A stretch of 64,000 nucleotides of DNA, taken from positions 186,001 to 250,000 of the forward strand of contig JACETI010000004.1 in NCBI GenBank assembly GCA_013911415.1, written 5' to 3'. Of this stretch, positions 56,795 to 64,000 are shown in pieces. The number at the start of each line of letters is the position of its first letter. The stretch's first letter is position 1. Under the pieces are notes generated by a model. The model was given only the letters and a program-made list of their open reading frames with translations. It had not been told where the DNA came from and did no database searches. A program made the translations under genes and the position numbers. Source of the DNA: Legionella sp. GTDB taxonomy: Bacteria; Pseudomonadota; Gammaproteobacteria; Legionellales; Legionellaceae.

Positions 56795-58213
56795 ATGGCT
56801 GAATCAACAACAGAAGTGGTCGTAATCGGAAGCGGCCCTGGCGGGTACACCGCAGCTTTTCGTGCTGCAGATTTAGGGAAGAAAGTAACCTTAATTGAAC
56901 GTTATGAGACTTTAGGTGGCGTATGTTTGAATGTCGGATGTATCCCTTCTAAGGCATTGTTACATTTAGCAAAAGTGATCGATGATGCCCATGAAATGGA
57001 GACCCAAGGGGTTATGTTTGGCAAACCTGAACTCGATCCTCAGAAAATGCAAACGTGGAAAAACAGCATTATTCAGCGGTTAACTGGAGGGCTTAAAGCC
57101 TTAGCCAAACAACGAAAAGTTGAAGTAGTGACAGGTACTGCAAAATTTATCTCAGCGCATCAAGTGCTGGTTAAAGGTCAGGATGCTGAAACAACAATAA
57201 ATTTTGAGCAAGCCATTATTGCGGCCGGCAGTGAGTCAGTTAGTCTTCCTTTTATTCCTGAAGATCCACGAATTTTTAGTTCAACGGGTGCTTTAAGGCT
57301 TGCTGATATTAAGGGAAGTTTATTGGTGCTAGGTGGCGGTATCATTGGCTTAGAGATGGCTACGGTTTACGCCGCGATGGGTGTTGATGTAACCGTTGTT
57401 GAGTTTATGGATCAACTTATTCCTGCGGCTGATGCTGATTTAGTCAATGTTTTACAAAAACGAATGACGAAAAAAGGCGTGAAATTTTTATTAAAAACAA
57501 AAGTAACTGTCGTAGAAGCAAAAGATAAGGGTATCTATGTGACCCTTGAAGGAGAGCATGCGACGGATAAGCCTCTTTGTTTTGAACAAGTGCTGGTTGC
57601 CGTTGGTCGAAAACCGAATGGTCATCAAATCGATGCTACAAAAGCAGGTGTTAAAGTGGATGAGCGCGGATTTATCAATGTGGATAAACAAATGCGAACT
57701 AATGTTTCCCACATTTTTGCAATTGGCGACGTTGTCGGACAGCCGATGCTTGCACACAAAGCAATGGCAGAAGGAAAAGTTGCCGCTGAAGTGACTGCAG
57801 GGAAAAAACATTATTTTGATCCCCGTTGCATACCAAGTGTTGCCTACACCGATCCGGAATTGGCTTGGACTGGTCTCACTGAAAAAGAAGCCAAAGAAAA
57901 AAATATCGCTTATGAAAAAGCAACGTTTCCCTGGATAGCTAGCGGTCGTGCGCTAAGTATGGGGCGGGAAGAAGGGATGACAAAGCTTTTATTTTCTCCC
58001 GAAACAAAATGTATTCTTGGTGCCGGCATTGTCGGTATCAATGCAGGGGATCTGATCAGTGAAGCCTCGCTAGCCATTGAAATGGGATGTCATGTGGAAG
58101 ACATTGCTTTGACAATTCATCCACACCCAACCCTTTCAGAATCAGTAGCGCTTTCTGCGGAAATTTTTGAAGGGACAATTACTGATTTATATCTACCAAA
58201 ACGTAAAAAATAG
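56795..58213 (+). CDS. lpd: dihydrolipoamide dehydrogenase (E3)
   Basis: Flavoprotein that reoxidises the lipoyl group and reduces NAD+, serving PDH and other 2-oxoacid complexes. FAD motif GSGPGGYTAA (12-21), redox cysteines Cys44 and Cys49 in GGVCLNVGCIPSKALLH, NAD motif GGGIIGLEMA, FAIGDVVGQPMLAHKA, and catalytic His444 and Glu449 in HPHPTLSE, the same positions as in E. coli. 472 aa. A strong hairpin follows the stop. Confidence 0.97.
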   Translation: MAESTTEVVVIGSGPGGYTAAFRAADLGKKVTLIERYETLGGVCLNVGCIPSKALLHLAKVIDDAHEMETQGVMFGKPELDPQKMQTWKNSIIQRLTGGLKALAKQRKVEVVTGTAKFISAHQVLVKGQDAETTINFEQAIIAAGSESVSLPFIPEDPRIFSSTGALRLADIKGSLLVLGGGIIGLEMATVYAAMGVDVTVVEFMDQLIPAADADLVNVLQKRMTKKGVKFLLKTKVTVVEAKDKGIYVTLEGEHATDKPLCFEQVLVAVGRKPNGHQIDATKAGVKVDERGFINVDKQMRTNVSHIFAIGDVVGQPMLAHKAMAEGKVAAEVTAGKKHYFDPRCIPSVAYTDPELAWTGLTEKEAKEKNIAYEKATFPWIASGRALSMGREEGMTKLLFSPETKCILGAGIVGINAGDLISEASLAIEMGCHVEDIALTIHPHPTLSESVALSAEIFEGTITDLYLPKRKK

Positions 58214-58221
58214 CTTAAAGA

Positions 58222-58253
58222 ATAGGCATGGAACTATCCATGTCCATGCCTAT
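58222..58253 (+). terminator. strong hairpin after lpd
   Basis: ATAGGCATGGA and TCCATGCCTAT form an 11-bp perfect stem with a 10-nt loop, 8 bp after the lpd stop. No T-run follows, so it may be a transcript-stabilising end rather than a classic terminator. Confidence 0.55.
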
Positions 58254-58495
58254 CATAAAACCTGCTTATAATATCTTCCTTATTAAGTCTATCTAAGACT
58301 TAGGTCTAATTTCTCATATCACTGCGTACATACATGCAGCTTACATTTTTACTCAAAATTTTATTGCAAACTCTCGCTGAAAAAAAATTTTAGCCATCCT
58401 ATTTTTATAAAATTTGAACAAAATTTATATTATTCTATCAAATTTATTTGAAAATAGTCTAAAATAAAGGGGTGTTTTTAAATGACCGAGTAGAA

Positions 58496-59527
58496 ATGAA
58501 ACTGACACCTAAGCTTAGGAAACAATGGCAAAAGCAAGGCGGAAATCAAAATGAGCCTAAAAATCCATGGGATAGACGCCTCAAAGAGGCGCTGGATGAA
58601 TTAAAAGAAAAGTATCAAAAGATTATCAACCTGTGTTTTCAGGCTGAAATAGAATCTTTACCTGAAAAAATGAAACAAATGAAAATTAAAAATGACGAGG
58701 GGGATATTGAAAATTTTTACAATCTCGTTACGCGGCATTTGCAGAGCATTGAAAAAGATGGTGTAGATTTAAAAATCGATAATATACAAGAACAGCGCTT
58801 AGCATTTTTAAAAAATCAAAATAGAATAAGACGCGCTCTTAAGGTTGTTTTTAAAAATGCAGCTATTATGTTAGATAAGATAAAATCAAGAAAATTAAAT
58901 GACTCGCTCCCCGTCAACCTCAAAAGCGTTAAATTCATCTTAAATGAGAAAAAAACAACCCTTGAAAAAATTATTCTCTTTGCGCCTAAAGCAGCATCTA
59001 CAAAATGCAAAGAAATTTTACGAGAAATTGATGATGGCTTTGATGAAGGACGTTTTTTGGAGGATAAGCTAAGCTGCCTAATTAGTGATTTCCAGAAATT
59101 ATTTAACGCGTTAATGAATGCATTAGCTATGCTTGATATTCACTCGGATTATTCAAAATTGGAGAGCCGTATTAACCGTTATGGTAATCGGGGCGTTCAA
59201 TTTTCTAAGTTCTCTAAGATAGAACCACCTAAACTGAGTGAAAATATAATTCACGATAGTGATGAAATTCTTGAGTCTCTTAAAAACAAGCTAGTCGATG
59301 CTAAAGACGCATTCGCAGGTGACATTAAAGCGGCATTCAACGGGACTCATCACAAATTCGCGGTTCCTGCCTGGTTCGATTTGAAACCTCTCAATGGTAA
59401 AAGAGGAGCAGGAGCTTTAGAGGAAGAAAAAACCGGTGTAAAAGAAAAAACGATAATTTCCAAAAATGAACAATTAGCCAATGAAGAATCCAATGGTATA
59501 AATACATTAAAACACTTAAAAATATAA
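58496..59527 (+). CDS. unrecognised soluble helical protein
   Basis: 343 aa from ATG 58496 (MKLTPKLRKQW). A GTG at 58472 is in frame, but the AAAGGGG before it is too close. Basic, Lys/Leu-rich, mostly helical, no signal peptide or membrane segment. The tail is Glu/Lys-rich (ALEEEKTGVKEK), with a short hydrophobic end (NTLKHLKI). Build and base use resemble the effector-like genes of this window. Flanked by AT-rich gaps of about 280 and 190 bp. Function unknown. Confidence 0.55.
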   Translation: MKLTPKLRKQWQKQGGNQNEPKNPWDRRLKEALDELKEKYQKIINLCFQAEIESLPEKMKQMKIKNDEGDIENFYNLVTRHLQSIEKDGVDLKIDNIQEQRLAFLKNQNRIRRALKVVFKNAAIMLDKIKSRKLNDSLPVNLKSVKFILNEKKTTLEKIILFAPKAASTKCKEILREIDDGFDEGRFLEDKLSCLISDFQKLFNALMNALAMLDIHSDYSKLESRINRYGNRGVQFSKFSKIEPPKLSENIIHDSDEILESLKNKLVDAKDAFAGDIKAAFNGTHHKFAVPAWFDLKPLNGKRGAGALEEEKTGVKEKTIISKNEQLANEESNGINTLKHLKI

Positions 59528-59643
59528 TGCATAGGGTGTTTAGAAGCGTTTGACGTTTTAATTTTATGCACGTCATTGGAAATGCGCGATAGAAAGTAGG
59601 TGTCGCTGATTTTCCGATATTTCTTCGATTAAAGAAAATTTTC

Positions 59644-59672
59644 TTGATAATAACCAGCTGCTTCCAGATAAT
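59644..59672 (+). promoter_or_regulatory. promoter of the repeat-protein gene
   Basis: TTGATA (59644-59649), 17-bp spacer, GATAAT (59667-59672), 44 bp before the GTG start at 59716. A 14-bp palindrome AAGAAAATTTTCTT lies just upstream at about 59633-59646. Confidence 0.45.
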
Positions 59673-59715
59673 ATTTTTAGAACGTAACGACAGCGTTTAA
59701 CTAAGGATAATCGTC

Positions 59716-62700
59716 GTGAAAAAGGGAATATATGCTGTACTACTTACATTGTTGCTGGTTTTTTCCGTTTTTTCTGCTCAGGCTGCACGTTTTTTTGAAG
59801 TGACTGAGTCAGGTGAAGCGATCACCGCTGACGTTATTTTATGTTTAAATGCCAAGGGACCGGTATCTTGCCAACATTACCGTGTTTCTGCTGCAACACT
59901 TAGCATACGTTCTTTAATGAGTCGGAATTACCCTGCCGCAGGCATAAAGTCCACTTCGCCAAAAATTGAATTGAGTGGCTGCACACCCTACCCTAACGGA
60001 TATTGTATTTTTGCCCTTCAGGCTAAACAATCAACAACGGTAAATGTCAAAGTAACGAGTCCTGGTTCTTCGACCTATAGGGTTGGTGGAAGCCTAACCG
60101 GATTGGTTGGGCAAATCACCCTGACAATCAATGATCGTGATTCTCTGACATTAGATTCCAACGGCACGTTTACCTTTCCAACTGTTTTAGAAACAGGAAG
60201 CGCTTATTCTGTCAGCGTCTTAGCACAACCTGCAACCAAAATTTGTAGTGTTTCTCAGGGTAATGGCACGATTGGAACCGCTGATATCACTAATATAATT
60301 GTGAGTTGTGTCGACCGCGGGTTGTACACTTTAACAACGAGTGGCGATGGCAATGTTGTGTTTTCTCCCAGTTCAGCGCAGGTATACGAAGGATCGACTC
60401 AGACGTTTACAGTCAATGCAAGTAGTGGCTATCGTGTCAATCAAACGGTAGGGGGGACTTGTCCGAGTGGTAGTTGGAGCGGAAATACGTATACCACCGG
60501 AACGATAATCGGTGATTGTGCGGTGAGCTTTAGTGGTGTTCCCTTGGTCACAATAACATCGAATGGTGATGGTAACGTCAGTTTCTCACCGGGTGGTCAA
60601 CACAACGTGGATCAAGGGTCGGTACAAGTCTTTACCCTAACCCCAAACAGCGGGTACCGCGTCAATCAAAGTGTCGGGGGGACATGTCCGGTAGGAAGTT
60701 GGACAAACAGTAATACCTACCAAACGGCAGCAATTACCAGCGATTGTACAGTGAGCTTTAGTGGGATACCAATCGCTACGATCACGCCCAGTGGCGATGG
60801 AAACGTCGGCTTTTCTCCCAATGCGCAACAGACCATTGATCAAGGTACAGCACTTACTTTTACACTGACGCCTAACAGTGGCTATCGCATCAATCAAACG
60901 GTAGGCGGGACTTGTCCAAGTGGCAGTTGGAATGGGAGCACCTATACGACAGGTACGATTAGCAGTGATTGCACAGTGAGCTTTAGTGGCGTTGCCACGG
61001 CCTCTATTACACCGAGCGGCGATGTCCATGTAAGTTTTACGCCGAGCTCGGTTCAGACAGTAGATCAAGGGACGACAAAAGATTTTACAGTGACAGCAGG
61101 CAGTGGCTATCGAGTGAATCAGACAGTAGGAGGAACTTGCCCCAGTGGCAGTTGGAATGTGAGCACCTACACCACTGGAACAATTACTAGCGATTGTGCG
61201 GTGAGCTTCAGTGGGATAGCGATTGCCTCGGTTACACCGAGCGGTGATGCTCATGTCAGTTTTACGCCGAGCTCGGTTCAGACAGTGGATCAAGGGACGA
61301 CAAAAGATTTTACAGTGACAGCAGGCAGTGGCTATCGAGTGAATCAGACAGTGGGGGGGACCTGCCCGAGTGGCAGTTGGAATGGTAGCATCTATACAAC
61401 CGGAACAATTAGCAATGATTGCACCGTGAGTTTCAGTGGGATTGCAACCGCCACTGTCACTCCGAGCGGTGATGGAAGGGTCAATTTCTTACCGAATTCG
61501 GTTCAAACGGTGGATCAAGGATCGACGCAAGGTTTTACAGTGACCGCAAACAGTGGCTATCGTGTCAATCAGACGGTAGGAGGGACGTGTCCAAATGGCA
61601 GTTGGAATGGTAGTAGCTATACAACAGGTATAATTACTAGTAATTGCACCGTGAGTTTTAGTGGTGTTGCAACTGCTACTGTTACACCGAGTGGCGATAT
61701 TAACATCAGTTTTACACCAAGCTCGTTTCAGACCGTCGATCAAGGGACGACGAAAGATTTTACGGTGACCGCGAGTAGCGGATACGGTGTAAATCAAACG
61801 GTGGGCGGGACATGTCCCTCGGGCAGTTGGGCTAGCAGCACGTATACGACGGGCACGATAACCAGTAACTGCACCGTCAGCTTTAGTAGCCTTCCCCTGG
61901 TCACTGTAACACCGAGTGTCGATGGATACGTCACAATTTCGCCTAATACTTCGCAGACAGTCACTCAAGGAACGCCCGTTTTATATGCAGTGAGTCCAAG
62001 CAGCGGGTATGTTGTAAACCAAACGCCTGGAGGTACTTGCCCGATAGGAACTTGGTCAGGGAATAACTATACAATAAGTGCTGTTACAAGTTGCACCGTG
62101 AGCTTTAGTGGCACGATTATAACACCTACTATTGCTGTGTCAGGATCACCTATATTACTTGGGCCTTACGCTAAGACCCCTTTATCAATTAAGAATATAA
62201 GTGCAAGTACTGCAACCGCTATTCAAGCAACAATCCCCGCGGGCTTAAATCAACATGTTACACAAGATGCTTCGAATTGTACCTCCCTTGCGCCTGGCGC
62301 GAGCTGTCAATTGGTTTTTACGGCGACGGATGGAACGGCTTATTCAAGCACTTCTTTGCCCATTGCTGGAAGTAATACAAATACCGTAACCAGCCAATTA
62401 GGTTTGGGCTTACCTTATGTAGCTAATAATATAGTCAATAAATTGGCGCTTGACACTAGCACCAACACTTTGTATATGGGAGGGACATTTACAGCTGTTG
62501 GGCCTAATACTGGCACAGGAGTACCTGTAGATGCTACCAGTGGCTTGCCTGAAAATAATTATGCTCGCGTCGGTATGAATATCAGAGCCGTTGTTCCTGA
62601 TGGTACAGGAGGATGGTATATAGGGGGAGCATTCAACTATGTAAATAATACCTCCCGCTCTCGGATTGCACATATTTTAAGTGACGGTACCTTGGATGCC

Positions 62701-64000
62701 AATTTTAACTTTGTTTTAAATGCCACAGGAGTCTTTGCATTGGCTTTAAAGGATAATATTCTCTACGCGGGAGGAGATTTCACCACAGTGAATGGAGCGA
62801 CCCAAAGGTACGTTGCAGCCATTAATACCACTACGGGAGGGCTGGTGGCGAATTGGAATCCAAACCCAAGTGCAGCCGTTTATACATTGGCTACGCAAGG
62901 TAGCACGCTTTACATGGGGGGGAATTTTACCACAGTAAATGGGGCGGCTCATCTCCGAATTGCTGCTATAAACATCAGTACAGGAACCCCAAATAATAAT
63001 TGGAACCCGGGCGTCAACGCGATTGTCTATTCAATGGCGTTAAGTAATGACACAATTTATGTTGGAGGAAGTTTCACACAATCTGCTGGTCAAACGATCA
63101 ATGGCTTAGCTGCTTTCGATCTTGCAAGTGGGGCACTAAAAACCACGTGGAATGCCAATTTAATTGGTGGTGCAACGGTATCAGTAACCGCTCTTCTTTA
63201 CAATAATAATGTTTTATATGCGGGAGGTAATTTTACCTTCGCAGGTGGCATGTCTCGATCCTATATTGCCGCTTTTGATCCAACAAATGGTGCCCTAGTC
63301 ACGTCCTGGGATGCGAATGCAGGGAATATTGTCAATACTCTCGCTGTTAATACAAACACAAATACGTTATACGTGGGCGGCTCTTTTGTCACAATGGGTG
63401 GCCAGCCACGCAATCGTATTGCGGCTGTGACATTGTCAAATGGGCAACTCATTACCAGTTGGGATCCGAATGCAAATAACGTGGTCAATGCGATAGGATT
63501 ACAAAATAATTTGGTATATCTTGGGGGAGCATTCTCAAGTGTAGGTGGAGCAATAACGCGTAACCGTCTTGCAGCAATAGACATTGCTACGGGATTACCC
63601 ACAAGTTGGAATCCAAATGTGAGTGGGCCTATTTCCGCCATTGCTTTTGATAACAATAACGTATACGTGGGGGGGAATTTTACAACAGTGGGCGGAGTGT
63701 CCAGAAATAACTTTGCTGCACTGTCTAAAACCAATGGCACACCTAATGTTGCGTGGCCAGATGCAACCGGCGGCGCTGTTGCCTCATTGTTACTAACAAA
63801 CGATACATTATATCTCGGTGGTGCCTTTACAACAGTAGGCGGTCAGGCACGTTCGCGTCTAGCAGCTTTAAATCTTAGCTCGGGTACATTAATAACGAGT
63901 TGGAATCCTAATGTAACAGGAACGACAGTCTCAGCTATGACTTACGACTTTAGCGCAAATGCTATCTATGTAGGTGGTACATTTACGGCGATTTCCGGGG
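59716..64000 (+). CDS. large exported repeat protein (B-repeats plus delta-60 repeats), 3' end outside window
   Basis: Frame open from GTG 59716 (TAAGGAT 8 nt upstream) to the window edge, at least 1428 codons. Signal peptide MKKGIYAVLLTLLLVFSVFSAQA. Residues ~25-115 form an Ig-like lead domain, and ~120-200 a domain ending in Cys/Val strands (LTGLVGQITLTIND). Eight ~74-residue repeats follow (60328-62112), like bacterial InlB-type B-repeats: GDG-V-F-P, VDQGT, GYRVNQTVGGTCPSGSW, DCTVSFSG, each with a Cys pair. After a linker domain come at least 11 delta-60-type units (LYxGGxFTxVGG...AAI...WNPN), which probably fold as a beta-propeller. Secreted or surface-bound, perhaps an adhesin; no anchor is visible. 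Confidence 0.85.
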   Translation, partial: MKKGIYAVLLTLLLVFSVFSAQAARFFEVTESGEAITADVILCLNAKGPVSCQHYRVSAATLSIRSLMSRNYPAAGIKSTSPKIELSGCTPYPNGYCIFALQAKQSTTVNVKVTSPGSSTYRVGGSLTGLVGQITLTINDRDSLTLDSNGTFTFPTVLETGSAYSVSVLAQPATKICSVSQGNGTIGTADITNIIVSCVDRGLYTLTTSGDGNVVFSPSSAQVYEGSTQTFTVNASSGYRVNQTVGGTCPSGSWSGNTYTTGTIIGDCAVSFSGVPLVTITSNGDGNVSFSPGGQHNVDQGSVQVFTLTPNSGYRVNQSVGGTCPVGSWTNSNTYQTAAITSDCTVSFSGIPIATITPSGDGNVGFSPNAQQTIDQGTALTFTLTPNSGYRINQTVGGTCPSGSWNGSTYTTGTISSDCTVSFSGVATASITPSGDVHVSFTPSSVQTVDQGTTKDFTVTAGSGYRVNQTVGGTCPSGSWNVSTYTTGTITSDCAVSFSGIAIASVTPSGDAHVSFTPSSVQTVDQGTTKDFTVTAGSGYRVNQTVGGTCPSGSWNGSIYTTGTISNDCTVSFSGIATATVTPSGDGRVNFLPNSVQTVDQGSTQGFTVTANSGYRVNQTVGGTCPNGSWNGSSYTTGIITSNCTVSFSGVATATVTPSGDINISFTPSSFQTVDQGTTKDFTVTASSGYGVNQTVGGTCPSGSWASSTYTTGTITSNCTVSFSSLPLVTVTPSVDGYVTISPNTSQTVTQGTPVLYAVSPSSGYVVNQTPGGTCPIGTWSGNNYTISAVTSCTVSFSGTIITPTIAVSGSPILLGPYAKTPLSIKNISASTATAIQATIPAGLNQHVTQDASNCTSLAPGASCQLVFTATDGTAYSSTSLPIAGSNTNTVTSQLGLGLPYVANNIVNKLALDTSTNTLYMGGTFTAVGPNTGTGVPVDATSGLPENNYARVGMNIRAVVPDGTGGWYIGGAFNYVNNTSRSRIAHILSDGTLDANFNFVLNATGVFALALKDNILYAGGDFTTVNGATQRYVAAINTTTGGLVANWNPNPSAAVYTLATQGSTLYMGGNFTTVNGAAHLRIAAINISTGTPNNNWNPGVNAIVYSMALSNDTIYVGGSFTQSAGQTINGLAAFDLASGALKTTWNANLIGGATVSVTALLYNNNVLYAGGNFTFAGGMSRSYIAAFDPTNGALVTSWDANAGNIVNTLAVNTNTNTLYVGGSFVTMGGQPRNRIAAVTLSNGQLITSWDPNANNVVNAIGLQNNLVYLGGAFSSVGGAITRNRLAAIDIATGLPTSWNPNVSGPISAIAFDNNNVYVGGNFTTVGGVSRNNFAALSKTNGTPNVAWPDATGGAVASLLLTNDTLYLGGAFTTVGGQARSRLAALNLSSGTLITSWNPNVTGTTVSAMTYDFSANAIYVGGTFTAISG
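60328..62112 (+). repeat. eight tandem ~223-bp coding repeats
   Basis: Eight in-frame units encoding ~74 residues each, with core GYRVNQTVGGTCPSGSW and VSFSG. Units 4 and 5 are nearly identical: 61033-61127 and 61258-61352 differ at one base over 95 nt, 225 bp apart, showing recent duplication. Unit 8 is the most diverged. Confidence 0.9.
62464..64000 (+). repeat. delta-60 type repeats (at least 11)
   Basis: Eleven copies of a (L/I/V)Y-x-GG-x-F motif every ~45-50 residues, each with a following R-x-(I/L)-AA and W(N/D)PN. They continue past the window edge. Confidence 0.85.

Noticed and set aside
60637-61968. Long Cys-rich reading frames on the minus strand (60637-61293 and 61489-61968)
   Set aside because: They are antisense shadows of the repeat protein's plus-strand frame, which is open from 59716 with a signal peptide and clear repeats.
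60328-62112. CRISPR-like array
   Set aside because: Units are ~223 bp, in frame with one protein, and lack short repeats with unique spacers.
62410-63740. Minus-strand frames at 62410-62673, 62746-62952 and 63261-63740
   Set aside because: Antisense to the delta-60 repeats; composition is a mirror of the GGxF units and no start signals are seen.

Overview
The window is a stretch of an AT-rich gammaproteobacterial chromosome, most likely from the order Legionellales (the Legionella / Coxiella / Rickettsiella / Berkiella type of intracellular bacterium). This is inferred from content. The conserved genes are gammaproteobacterial in type and order: hflK-hflC-purA, pncC-recA-alaS-lysC-tRNA-Ser, glyA-nrdR-nusB-thiL, and aceE-aceF-lpd with ampE. 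Between them lie long, unrelated genes for hydrophilic proteins that look like type IV (Dot/Icm) effectors. Two of these genes have a PmrA-type direct repeat (TTAA cores 11 bp apart) placed identically before a -10 box. The species cannot be named from the sequence.

Layout. 1-5082: end of an unknown gene, then hflK-hflC-purA and an alpha/beta hydrolase. 5198-11046: effector island with a 1042-aa protein carrying a CX5R motif and a 760-aa protein with a cholera-toxin-like ADP-ribosyltransferase core. 11159-19789: repair and housekeeping block (mutS, small lipoprotein, pncC, recA, alaS, lysC, tRNA-Ser). recX and csrA, expected here from related genomes, are absent. 20009-25357: small unknown gene, a 512-bp gap, then a probable atypical-kinase-fold effector and a eukaryotic-type Ser/Thr kinase on the minus strand. 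25573-32800: orphan solute-binding protein, AI-2E-type permease, thiL, nusB, nrdR and glyA (the usual rib genes are missing between nrdR and nusB), a small exported protein and an unknown cytosolic protein. 33093-37468: valS and a YkuD_2-type L,D-transpeptidase. 37550-45686: two paralogous coiled-coil proteins of about 1100 aa flanking an MFS transporter. 45920-50374: queF, an OPT-family transporter, a DUF3298-like exported protein and an SDR. 50557-58213: co-directional run of a CPA2 antiporter, ampE, aceE, aceF and lpd. 58496-59527: unknown protein. 59716 to the window end: an exported repeat protein, open at the edge, with eight ~74-aa B-repeats followed by at least eleven delta-60 (GGxF) repeats.

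How it fits together. The housekeeping genes cover membrane protein quality control, AMP synthesis, DNA repair, tRNA charging, one-carbon metabolism, queuosine and the pyruvate dehydrogenase complex. The accessory genes look built for host interaction: toxin-like and kinase-like candidate effectors and a large surface or secreted repeat protein. The most notable system is the effector set, above all the PmrA-box pair at 5131-11046, the kinase pair at 20788-25357 and the duplicated ~1100-aa family. Effector status rests on size, domain hints, regulation and context; no secretion signal can be proven by eye.
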